Origin: Phycisphaerae bacterium
Lineage (GTDB): Bacteria; Planctomycetota; Phycisphaerae; UBA1845; Fen-1342
Reading direction: 5' to 3'
Length of the DNA: 45,680 bases
Assembly (NCBI GenBank): GCA_017999985.1
Contig: JAGNKU010000022.1
Location: 1 to 45,680 of the forward strand
The notes beneath the pieces are model-generated. The model made no database searches. It was not told the origin of the DNA and saw nothing but the letters and a program-made list of their open reading frames with translations. Shown piece after piece: positions 1 through 6,834 of the stretch. A program made the position numbers and the translations under genes. Numbering within the stretch: the stretch's first letter is position 1; each line of letters starts with the position of its first letter.

Positions 1-84
1 ATCATGAACGGCGACATCAACGGCGACGGGTCGGTCGGCTTCGGCGACATCAACCCGTTCGTGAACCTGCTGACAGCACCGTAG
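1..84 (+). CDS. C-terminal end of a secreted protein with a type I dockerin-like tail (partial)
   Basis: Frame 1 is open from the window edge to a TAG at 82-84. The 27 visible residues contain two short Asp/Asn/Gly-rich runs (NGDINGDGSV and FGDINPFVNLL). This is the second calcium loop and helix of a type I dockerin as found at the end of many planctomycete secreted proteins. The start, the catalytic or binding part and the first dockerin loop lie outside the window, so the protein's function cannot be stated. A strong hairpin follows the stop at 104-149. Confidence 0.75.
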   Translation: MMNGDINGDGSVGFGDINPFVNLLTAP

Positions 85-103
85 GCGGAGTGCTGACCTG
101 AAA

Positions 104-149
104 TGCACCGAGGCACGGGCAGGCAACGCTTGTCCGTGCCTCGTGCTTT
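104..149 (+). terminator. Hairpin after the dockerin gene, probable terminator
   Basis: CGAGGCACGG (109-118) pairs perfectly with CCGTGCCTCG (134-143), and GCA/TGC can extend it outward. Only a short TTT follows, so termination may be partial. The position 25 nt after the stop codon supports the call. Confidence 0.55.
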
Positions 150-243
150 GATCCACGGCGGCGAACAGCGGCAGGCGCAGCAGCAGAGCAACCGAGCAGG
201 AGAACCGGAGAGCGACCCCGGCTCTGTCGGGTCGTGGGGGGAG

Positions 244-272
244 TATTGCTCGGCGTCCGTTGGGCGTAGAAT
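244..272 (+). promoter_or_regulatory. Candidate promoter for the DUF58 gene
   Basis: TAGAAT at 267-272 is a good -10. TATTGC at 244-249 lies 17 bp upstream as a poor -35. A start near 279 would leave a short leader before the GTG at 303. Confidence 0.35.
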
Positions 273-302
273 GTCGCCGCCGGGATAGCGTGAGGTAAAC
301 CC

Positions 303-1214
303 GTGGCGACGGCGCCCGTTCACAAACCGAAGCCCGACCAGCAACTGCTCTCGCCCGAGTTCATGACGAAGCTCGAGCAGCTCGAGATCCTCTCGCGCAA
401 GATCTTCATCGGCCGCACGAAGGGCGAGCGGCGGAGCAAACGCAAGGGCGAATCCGTCGAGTTCGCCGATTACCGCAACTACGTCGTCGGCGACGACCTT
501 CGCTTCCTCGACTGGAACATCTTCGCCCGCCTCGAACGGCTGCTGCTCAAGCTGTTCATGGAGGAGGAGGACCTCAACGTCACGATCCTCTTCGACGTAT
601 CGAAGAGCATGGACTGGGGCGACCCGCACAAGGGGCTGTACGTCAAACGCGTCGCGGCGGCCCTCGCCTACATCGGCCTGGTCAACTACGACCGCGTCAG
701 CCTGCACGGCTACGCCGGCACGCTGAGCCACGAGATGCGCGGCGTCCGCGGGCGGCGGTTGGTGTCGCAGGTGATCCGCTTCCTGGATGGGATCGAGTAC
801 GGCGGCACGTCGAATTTCACCGCCGTGGCCAAGCACTTCGCCGTGCGGTACCAGGGCAAGGGCGTGGTGGTTGTGCTGAGCGACTTCATGGACAAGAGCG
901 GCTACGCGGACGGCATCCGCTACCTGCTCAGCCGTGACCTCGACCTGTACGTGATCCAGGTGCTGTCGCCGGAGGAGATCGACCCGGTGCTGGCGGGCGA
1001 TCTGAAGCTCCGCGACGTGGAGGACGAGGACCTGGCAGAGGTGACGATCAGCAAGCCGCTGCTGAACCGCTATCGCGCGAACCTGCAGGCGTACTGCGGC
1101 GACCTGAAGAACCACTGCACGCGGCGGGGGATCACGTACCTCTTCACGAGCACACGCGTCGAGTTCGACGTGCTCGTCATGTCGTACCTCCGGCAGCGGG
1201 GGCTGCTGCGCTGA
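303..1214 (+). CDS. DUF58 domain protein with von Willebrand A-like fold
   Basis: 303 residues starting with GTG, with GAGGT about 7 nt upstream. The DUF58 signature is clear: a Lys/Arg-rich stretch ending RKGESVEFADYR (about 47-58), then GDDLRFLDWNIFAR (64-77). A vWA-type metal site DVSKS follows at 98-102. DUF58 proteins usually act with a MoxR AAA+ ATPase and membrane vWA (Bat) proteins, probably in assembly or maturation of envelope complexes, but the precise substrate is unknown. Here the MoxR gene (11,903) and the BatA-like gene (6,835) are kilobases away with unrelated genes between. No signal peptide or membrane segment is seen, so the protein is probably cytoplasmic. Length is normal for the family. 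Confidence 0.93.
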   Translation: MATAPVHKPKPDQQLLSPEFMTKLEQLEILSRKIFIGRTKGERRSKRKGESVEFADYRNYVVGDDLRFLDWNIFARLERLLLKLFMEEEDLNVTILFDVSKSMDWGDPHKGLYVKRVAAALAYIGLVNYDRVSLHGYAGTLSHEMRGVRGRRLVSQVIRFLDGIEYGGTSNFTAVAKHFAVRYQGKGVVVVLSDFMDKSGYADGIRYLLSRDLDLYVIQVLSPEEIDPVLAGDLKLRDVEDEDLAEVTISKPLLNRYRANLQAYCGDLKNHCTRRGITYLFTSTRVEFDVLVMSYLRQRGLLR

Positions 1215-1362
1215 AGACGTAACAAGGGGAGCAGGTAACAAGGTAACAATGGGGGCCGCACCGCGCGCTCAGAACCCCGAGCGGAAGCGAGCGGGCTCGC
1301 GCAGCACTCAGAATGAAGCAGAATACTCCAGCCCTCCCAGCTCTCGTCAGGCCGATATGCCC

Positions 1363-1415
1363 AGATAATAGGTGCCTGTCCCTAATATTTTGTCCCAATA
1401 TTTGTCCCTAATATT
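1363..1415 (+). repeat. Short dispersed repeat, TGTCCC/TAATATT type
   Basis: AATAGGTGCCTGTCCCTAAT (1368-1387) is followed by two more GTCCC-containing units separated by AT-rich spacers ending in AATATT. The core AATAGGTGCCTGTCCC closely resembles AAATAGGTGGCTGTCAC, which is the minus-strand reading of the repeat at 5207-5267. Such elements resemble the REP-like repeats mobilised by REP-associated transposases, but no transposase is in the window. Confidence 0.6.
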
Positions 1416-1517
1416 CGGGGTGTCCACGAGCCCTGGGGGCGGGCCGCAGCGGCCCCCTCGGCCCGGGGAGGCCGGAGAAGGGTCCAAGAAGCGAGTACGC
1501 ACGAGGCCGGACGGCGG

Positions 1518-1581
1518 TACAATGGAGTCACACGACCCGGTAGCGGAATTGGGCCAGGTCAAATGGAAAATGTCGGCTTAA
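1518..1581 (+). promoter_or_regulatory. Putative promoter -10 and conserved 48-nt leader element, copy 1
   Basis: TACAAT (1518-1523) lies 10 nt before an element (1534-1581) that matches 5160-5113 on the minus strand at 37 of 48 positions. In both copies the left half can fold as a hairpin around a conserved AGCGGA loop. The right half, around GGGCCA.GTCA and AAATGTCGG, is the best conserved part. Mismatches do not favour third codon positions, which argues for an RNA or DNA element rather than a peptide. The start codon is 29 nt downstream. The -35 is not recognisable. Confidence 0.5.
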
Positions 1582-1609
1582 CCTCGTCACCGCTACGGAG
1601 CGAGCCACG

Positions 1610-3847
1610 ATGACCACACGGTGGGCAGCGGTTGTCGCGGTGTTGAGTGGCGCTGCCTGCGGGCCGCCGGTATCGGCCGAGTGTGTGCCGACCTGGCTGA
1701 CAGGTCCTGGCCAGGCAGTGCAGGGGCTGGACGGACCCGTGGATGCGACCACAACCTGGGATCCTGACGGACCAGGTCCCGCGCCGGAAGCACTCGTTGC
1801 GGCGGGCAGCTTCACCGTCGCATGGAATGTGGTGGCAAACAGAGTGGCGATCTGGGACGGCACAGATTGGGCACCCTTGGGCAGCGGGATGAATGGCTCT
1901 GTGTGCGCTCTGACTGTCTACAACGGCGAGTTGATCGCCGGAGGTCTGTTCACCATCGCCGGCGGGGTGAGCGCCAAGTACATTGCGCGCTGGGATGGCA
2001 CAAGCTGGGCACCACTGGGCGCCGGGATGAGCAGCTACGTGCGCGCACTCACCGTCTGCAGCGGAGAACTCATCGCCGGGGGCGAGTTCACAACGGCCGG
2101 CGGCGTGAGCGCCAGCTATGTCGCACGATGGGACGGCGCGACTTGGGCGCCCCTCGGAAGCGGAATGAACGACTCGGTAGACGCCCTGACGGTCTACAGC
2201 GACGACGTGATCGCCGGGGGCTCGTTTACCATGGCGGATGGAACCAGCGCCAATCGCATCGCCCGGTGGGGTGGCACGAGCTGGGCGCCGCTGAGCAGTG
2301 GGGTGAATGACGCCGTGTTTGGCTTGGCCGTCTACAACGGCGAGTTGATCGCCGGGGGCTACTTCACCAGCGCCGGCGGAGTGAGCGCCAGCCACATCGC
2401 CCGATGGGACGGTACGAGCTGGGCGCGTGTGGGTGCAGGGATGAATGATGTCGTGCTGGCCATGACCGTCTACGGGGACGAGCTCGTCGCCGGGGGCGGT
2501 TTCAACACCGCCGGCGGCCAGGAGGTCAACCATATCGCCCGATGGGACGGTACAACCTGGGCGCCCCTTGGCAGCGGCACGAATGACTACGTGTACGCCG
2601 TGACAGGCTATAACGACGCGTTGATCGCGGGTGGCATGTTCAAAACCGCCGGTGGAGTGAGCGCCAACTTCATTGCGAGCTGGGCCGGCACGGACTGGGC
2701 GCCGCTCGGCACCGGGATGAATGACCACGTGATCGCCTTGACCGCTCACAACGGCCAGTTGGTCGCGGGGGGTTCATTCACCACCGCTGGCGGAGTGAGC
2801 GCCACCTATATTGCCAAACGGAACGGCGCAACCTGGGAGGCGCTTGGCAGTGGAATGGACAGGGGCATTCATGCCCTGACCGTCCATGACAGCGAGCTGA
2901 TCGCGGGGGGTTACTTCTCACTGGCCGGCGGCGTGACGTGCACTCGAATCGCCCGTTGGGACGGCAGTGCATGGTTGTCACTCGGGTCGGGAATGAGCGG
3001 CAGTTACGAGACCAAGGTGTTAGCCTTGATGGTCCACGGTGGTGAGTTGATCGCGGGTGGCAACTTCACGATCGCCGGCGGCGTCACGTGCAATTACATC
3101 GCCGGCTGGGACGGCAGCGCCTGGGCTCCGCTTGGCAGCGGGATGAACGGCTCCGTGAGGGCCCTGACCGTCTACAACGGCGAGCTGATCGCCGGGGGCT
3201 ATTTCACCATCGCTGGCGATCTGAGCGCCAGCCGTATTGCGAAGTGGGACGGGGTGAGCTGGGCTGCGCTGGGCACCGGGATGAATGACGCCGTGTTGGC
3301 TTTGACCGTCCACAACGGCGAGCTGGTCGCAGGAGGCCTGTTCACCACCGCCGACGGGGTGAGCGCCAACCGTATCGCCCGATGGGACGGTACAGGTTGG
3401 GAGCGGCTGGGCAGCGGGATGAACAGCTCCGTGCAGGCACTGACGTCCTACAACGGCGCGTTGGTTGCTGGCGGTGAGTTCATCACCGCGGGCGGAGTGA
3501 TCGCCAATCGTATTGCCAAATGGGATGGAACAAACTGGACCCCCCTGGGCAGCGGGATGAATAGCGGTGTTTCGGCCCTGACCGCCCACAACGGCGAGCT
3601 GATCGCCGGGGGCCGGTTCACCTCTGCCGGCGGTGAAGTCTCGGGTTTCTGGGCCCGATGGGGGTGCGCCGGTGACTTGGACCATGATGGTGACGTGGAC
3701 ACCGATGACCTTGCTGTGTTGGCGGACTGCCTGAACGGGCCGGAGACCCCGCCCCCCGCCACCTGTGGCGCCGCGCACCTCGATGCGGACAGTGACGTGG
3801 ACCTGGCCGACTTCGCGGCTTTTCAGGAGGTGTTTACCGGCGGATGA
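1610..3847 (+). CDS. Secreted 46-residue-repeat protein with C-terminal dockerin
   Basis: 745 residues. An N-terminal signal peptide (AVVAVLSGAACGPPVSA, cleavage near 23) leads into a degenerate half repeat. Thirteen tandem repeats of about 46 residues follow (about 90-686). Each runs LGSGMN..V.ALTVYNGEL, then IAGG.FT.AGGVSA, then IARWDGT.W.P. The pattern suggests beta strands, probably a propeller or solenoid, but the fold is inferred. Residues 687-745 hold two calcium-loop motifs, DLDHDGDVDTDD and DADSDVDLADF, typical of type I dockerins, with a Cys pair between them. The protein is therefore probably exported and may bind a cohesin partner; none is visible in the window. No catalytic motif is seen. 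The gene has its own leader (1518-1581) and no obvious operon partner. Confidence 0.85.
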   Translation: MTTRWAAVVAVLSGAACGPPVSAECVPTWLTGPGQAVQGLDGPVDATTTWDPDGPGPAPEALVAAGSFTVAWNVVANRVAIWDGTDWAPLGSGMNGSVCALTVYNGELIAGGLFTIAGGVSAKYIARWDGTSWAPLGAGMSSYVRALTVCSGELIAGGEFTTAGGVSASYVARWDGATWAPLGSGMNDSVDALTVYSDDVIAGGSFTMADGTSANRIARWGGTSWAPLSSGVNDAVFGLAVYNGELIAGGYFTSAGGVSASHIARWDGTSWARVGAGMNDVVLAMTVYGDELVAGGGFNTAGGQEVNHIARWDGTTWAPLGSGTNDYVYAVTGYNDALIAGGMFKTAGGVSANFIASWAGTDWAPLGTGMNDHVIALTAHNGQLVAGGSFTTAGGVSATYIAKRNGATWEALGSGMDRGIHALTVHDSELIAGGYFSLAGGVTCTRIARWDGSAWLSLGSGMSGSYETKVLALMVHGGELIAGGNFTIAGGVTCNYIAGWDGSAWAPLGSGMNGSVRALTVYNGELIAGGYFTIAGDLSASRIAKWDGVSWAALGTGMNDAVLALTVHNGELVAGGLFTTADGVSANRIARWDGTGWERLGSGMNSSVQALTSYNGALVAGGEFITAGGVIANRIAKWDGTNWTPLGSGMNSGVSALTAHNGELIAGGRFTSAGGEVSGFWARWGCAGDLDHDGDVDTDDLAVLADCLNGPETPPPATCGAAHLDADSDVDLADFAAFQEVFTGG
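1877..3667 (+). repeat. Thirteen in-frame ~138-bp coding repeats
   Basis: The DNA repeats with a period of about 138 bp, matching the 46-residue protein repeat. Units differ by scattered substitutions. The ninth is longer by a few codons around the SGSYETKV insertion. This is internal duplication in a coding sequence, not a CRISPR or satellite. Confidence 0.85.
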
Positions 3848-4107
3848 CGTCGCGGGAGCTGCTTCATCGGTGGTTGACCGCGCCGCGATACCACTTGGCG
3901 AACCTGCGTTAGTAGCGAACTTGTCACCTTGTGACTCGTTACCAGGAAGCGTCCCGCGCTCGATCGCCGCCAAGGCGCCAACGGTGCAAAGCCACGAGTT
4001 CAGAGCTCAGAAACTCACATCGGCAGCTTCCATCCCGAATCGAAGCGACGCGGCAGGCTTTGCTGCGCTCAGCCCTGCCCTACGTCTTCACCTTCATGGC
4101 TCCTTGG

Positions 4108-5061
4108 CTACCTCCCCTCCGCCGGCGGCGGCTTCTGCCGGTACGGGTCGGCGAGCCACGGGCGCTGCATGTGCACCAGGCCGGCCGCGCGCAGCTCGTT
4201 GTAGTTCGTCAGCCGGATGTGGAGCCGCTCGAGCGCGGCGCGGAACTCGGGGCTGCACAGCAGATCCGCTTCGGCCTGCCGGTGCGCGGCCATCGCCGTC
4301 AGTCCCACCGGGTTGCGGTCCGTCAGCACCGCCATCTCGGGCGTGTTCGTGCCCACGTGCAGCACGAACAGGTACAGCTTCGGCTCGTTCAGCTGCTCGA
4401 GGATCGCGATGGCCTCGGCCAGCTTCTTCTCCGGTGGGGCCCGATAGACGTTCGGCGCATAAATCTCGCCGAAGTATTGCGAGATGCCCAGCTTGAACTC
4501 CCTCGCGAGCCGTTCGACGACCTGCTGCAACTCCGGCGTCGACATGATGGTGCCCATGTGGTAATCGACGTACGAGATCGGCAGGCCCTTGCGCAGCGCG
4601 AGGCGGATCTGCGCCCGCAGCTCCTTCTCGACCTCCTCCGGCTTCGGGTTGTTCGCGAAGAACGCGTCGCGCGAGGGGAAGAACTTGCCGAACTCGTCGA
4701 CCAGCGACGGCACCTCGCTGTAGGGCAGGACCGGTCCCCAGCGGTACTCGTTCCACTCCGCGTTCACCGTCAGGTGCACGCCGACGCTGACTTCCGGATG
4801 CTGCTTGAGTATCTCCACCGCCTCGTCGAGCCAGGGCGTGTTCACGATCACTGACATCGAACTGCACACGCCTTCTTCGAGGATCCGCTTCGCGGCCATG
4901 TTCACGCCGTGACAGAACCCGATGTCATCCAGCCGCAGAATCAGGCGCGGTTGCTCGGCCGCGCCGCGCGCGCGTGCGGCAGCGCGCGTCGCGGGCTCAT
5001 CGGCCGCAGCGAGACAGGTTGTGAAAGCGCCGCAGAGCAGGACGAGACGAATCGGCTTCAT
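4108..5061 (-). CDS. Secreted ChbG/HpnK (YdjC-like) family carbohydrate deacetylase
   Basis: 317 residues from ATG at 5061, chosen because AGGAG lies 7 nt upstream and the protein then begins with a clean signal peptide (MKPIRLVLLCGAFTTCLAAA). The open frame continues upstream only through the conserved leader. Family features are LILRLDDIGFCHGVN, with the metal-binding DD, then SVGVHLTVNAEW, VDYHMGT and FVLHVGTNTPEM, which supply the expected His and Asp ligands. ChbG/HpnK proteins remove acetyl groups from sugars such as chitooligosaccharides. The substrate here is unknown, and a periplasmic or extracellular location is predicted from the signal peptide. It stands alone on the minus strand. 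Confidence 0.85.
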   Translation of the reverse strand: MKPIRLVLLCGAFTTCLAAADEPATRAAARARGAAEQPRLILRLDDIGFCHGVNMAAKRILEEGVCSSMSVIVNTPWLDEAVEILKQHPEVSVGVHLTVNAEWNEYRWGPVLPYSEVPSLVDEFGKFFPSRDAFFANNPKPEEVEKELRAQIRLALRKGLPISYVDYHMGTIMSTPELQQVVERLAREFKLGISQYFGEIYAPNVYRAPPEKKLAEAIAILEQLNEPKLYLFVLHVGTNTPEMAVLTDRNPVGLTAMAAHRQAEADLLCSPEFRAALERLHIRLTNYNELRAAGLVHMQRPWLADPYRQKPPPAEGR

Positions 5062-5112
5062 ATCAATGCTCCTGACCTGTGGGACCGATCTGTAACCGGT
5101 CAGACCGCGCTC

Positions 5113-5173
5113 ACCCGACATTTCCCAGATGACTTGGCCCGGCTCCGCTGTCGGGCCGTGCAAGGGCATCCTA
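5113..5173 (-). promoter_or_regulatory. Putative promoter -10 and conserved 48-nt leader element, copy 2
   Basis: Reading the minus strand, TAGGAT (5173-5168) precedes by 7 nt an element at 5160-5113 matching 1534-1581 (37 of 48). GGCCCG and CGGGCC form a 6-bp stem enclosing the AGCGGA loop. The matching arms in copy 1 pair with one mismatch and one G-U. The deacetylase start codon is 51 nt further on. If TAGGAT is the -10, the element starts at about the RNA 5' end. Confidence 0.5.
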
Positions 5174-5206
5174 CCGCGCCCCGGCCTGCGGCGCACACGA
5201 TTGTGA

Positions 5207-5267
5207 GATAATTAGAGATACTTGATGACAGCCACCTATTTAGATAATTAGTGACAGCCACCTATTT
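5207..5267 (-). repeat. Tandem GTGACAGCCACCTATTT repeat
   Basis: GATAATTAG (5207-5215 and 5243-5251) and TGACAGCCACCTATTT (5225-5240 and 5252-5267) each occur twice. On the minus strand the unit reads AAATAGGTGGCTGTCA. It resembles the repeat at 1363-1415 and has the same orientation relative to the downstream gene. Confidence 0.65.
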
Positions 5268-5317
5268 CACCTCCGCTTTCACCTTCGCCCGCCCCACCAG
5301 CCCGGCTTGCGCGCCCG

Positions 5318-6409
5318 CTACCGGCGACCGCGCGGCGGCAGGCTGGCGATGGCCAGGAGGAGCGCCAGCGTGGCGGGCTCGGGGACGGGCGTCAGCAGAA
5401 AGCCGTGAATCGCACCGTTAATCTCCCCCATGCCGACGATCTGTCCGCCGTCGTTGATACCAAACGCCTCATAGAGGCGCCAACCGCTCTGCGGCGCGAT
5501 CAGGTCGTTGAGATCGAGCAGGGTTCCGGACTCCCAGATGAACGAGTGGAACTCCAGCTCGGGCTCGCCAGGCAAGTGCTGCACCAGCACCTCCGAGTAG
5601 CCGACCACCTGACCCCCGTTGTTGATCGCTTGGGCCGTGGTATAGCGCCCGTCGAGTGAGCCGAGGTCGGTCATCACGCCATCATCCCAGAGAAACGCGC
5701 GCGGTTCGCCGCCAGCCGGCCACGCCCGCCCCACAACCTGGTCCGCATCATTCAGCCCGAACGCCACGCTGTACTCGTCGGCGAGTGGAGCCAGGTCTTG
5801 CATGACGCCGTCGACGAAGAGGAATGCGTGCGACGGGCCCGTGGCGCGGGCGGCCTGTCCGACGACCCGGCCCGCGGCGTTGATGTCGTAAGCGACACTG
5901 TAGCCCCCGCCCAGCGTGCCGAGGTCGGTCACCTGTCCGTTCTGCCACAGACACGCGTGTTGATCCAGCGCGCCCGACAGTTCGGCCCAGCCCACGATCT
6001 GACCGGCGTCGTTGATGGCGCGGGCGCCACTGCTGGTCCCCCCGAGCGTGCCCAGATCGGTCATGGCCCCCTGCTGCCAGACGAAGGCGTGGAGGCTGTG
6101 GTTGCCCGGGAGATGCGCCCAGCCCACCACCTGGCCGCTGGCGTTGACGTCCAGCGCATTGCTCCACGAACCACCCAGCGTGCCGACCGCCGTCAACTGC
6201 CCGTCACGCCAGAAGAAGCCGGAGGCGCCGCCATCGCCAGCCACGAACCCGTTGGACGCGAGGCCCTGCGCCACGGAGTAGTCCGCGCCGGGCAGCACGC
6301 CGATGTCGGTGATCGTGAAGCGCACGTCGGCCTGGGCACCACAGACCAATGCGAGCAGGAACAGCCAAGCCGCCCCGCGCGATGGTGCCCCCAACTGCGT
6401 GGTGCTCAT
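5318..6409 (-). CDS. Exported HAF-repeat protein with PEP-CTERM sorting signal
   Basis: 363 residues from ATG at 6409, preceded by GGAGGAG. A signal peptide (about 1-26, ending CGAQA) leads to about seven HAF repeats. Each has the form ALDVNASGQVVGWA, a HAFVW-like core, then MTDLGTLGG, spanning residues 35-320. The tail carries VPEPATLALLLAIASLPP then RGRR, which matches the PEP-CTERM pattern: PEP, a hydrophobic helix and basic residues. PEP-CTERM proteins are exported and anchored or processed by exosortase. The exosortase is not in this window. HAF repeats are likely beta-propeller blades with no known activity. It stands alone with a putative promoter at 6465-6470. Confidence 0.88.
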   Translation of the reverse strand: MSTTQLGAPSRGAAWLFLLALVCGAQADVRFTITDIGVLPGADYSVAQGLASNGFVAGDGGASGFFWRDGQLTAVGTLGGSWSNALDVNASGQVVGWAHLPGNHSLHAFVWQQGAMTDLGTLGGTSSGARAINDAGQIVGWAELSGALDQHACLWQNGQVTDLGTLGGGYSVAYDINAAGRVVGQAARATGPSHAFLFVDGVMQDLAPLADEYSVAFGLNDADQVVGRAWPAGGEPRAFLWDDGVMTDLGSLDGRYTTAQAINNGGQVVGYSEVLVQHLPGEPELEFHSFIWESGTLLDLNDLIAPQSGWRLYEAFGINDGGQIVGMGEINGAIHGFLLTPVPEPATLALLLAIASLPPRGRR

Positions 6410-6834
6410 TCGGTCTCCTCCGTGTGCGGACGGCCGTGACCCCGCGCGGCCGTTGGCACGAGTCAGTATACCACGTTCCGGCGGGCGCTGGCGGACGGCA
6501 GGACGTGTGCGGCCGGGCGACAGGTGGTCGCCAATCGCGGGGGACAAGGTAGCGACGCGAGCGCGGGCGGCCGGACGCGAGTTGCTCATTCGCCCGCTGC
6601 GCGGGCTCAGGGGCGAGGCGTTTGCTGCGGTCCACGGGCTTGCGCCCGAGGCGACTCTCAGACGCCTGCTGCGCGGGCTAGGGCAAGAGACTGGCCGGCG
6701 TCTATGCTCGAGCAGCAGGCACGGAGGCCTGCCCTACGGCGCGGCGCGCAGGGGCGGTGGCCTGCCCTACTGGGGAGGCATGCCCTACTGCCGGCGATCT
6801 CGCCATGACGAGACGCGCGGGGTAACATTCGGCC
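6410..6834. other. Intergenic region with GGCCTGCCCTAC repeats
   Basis: This divergent spacer between the HAF gene and the BatA-like gene has no supported gene. Besides the -10 for the HAF gene it is rich in short GC palindromes and carries GGCCTGCCCTAC at 6726-6737 and 6759-6770 and GGCATGCCCTAC at 6777-6788. A related AGCCCTGCCCTAC occurs at 4071-4083. Confidence 0.6.
6465..6470 (-). promoter_or_regulatory. Candidate -10 (TATACT) of the HAF/PEP-CTERM gene
   Basis: The minus strand reads TATACT at 6470-6465, 56 nt before the start codon. No convincing -35 is seen 16-18 bp upstream. Confidence 0.4.

Larger units (their letters stand above)
1215..1609. other. Intergenic region with repeat, hairpin and conserved leader
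   Basis: There is no credible gene in these 395 bp. In order it holds AT-rich TGTCCC repeats (1363-1415), a GC-rich hairpin (GGGGGC 1435-1440 with GCCCCC 1452-1457), a possible -10 TACAAT (1518-1523), and a 48-nt element (1534-1581) that is also found upstream of the deacetylase gene at 5,061. Confidence 0.7.

Noticed and set aside
103..288. 61-codon frame after the dockerin gene
   Set aside because: It starts inside the terminator hairpin and has a Gln/Arg/Gly-rich composition without domain features.
1559..2749. A 396-codon minus-strand frame with internal repeats
   Set aside because: It is the antisense of the 46-residue repeat protein. Its repeats simply mirror the coding repeats.
1877..3667. 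Regular ~138-bp repeats considered as CRISPR or satellite
   Set aside because: The unit is far longer than a CRISPR repeat, there are no spacers, and the frame is preserved throughout.
4094..4867. Alternative minus-strand frame in the deacetylase region
   Set aside because: It is out of frame with the recognisable ChbG/HpnK protein and lacks any motif.
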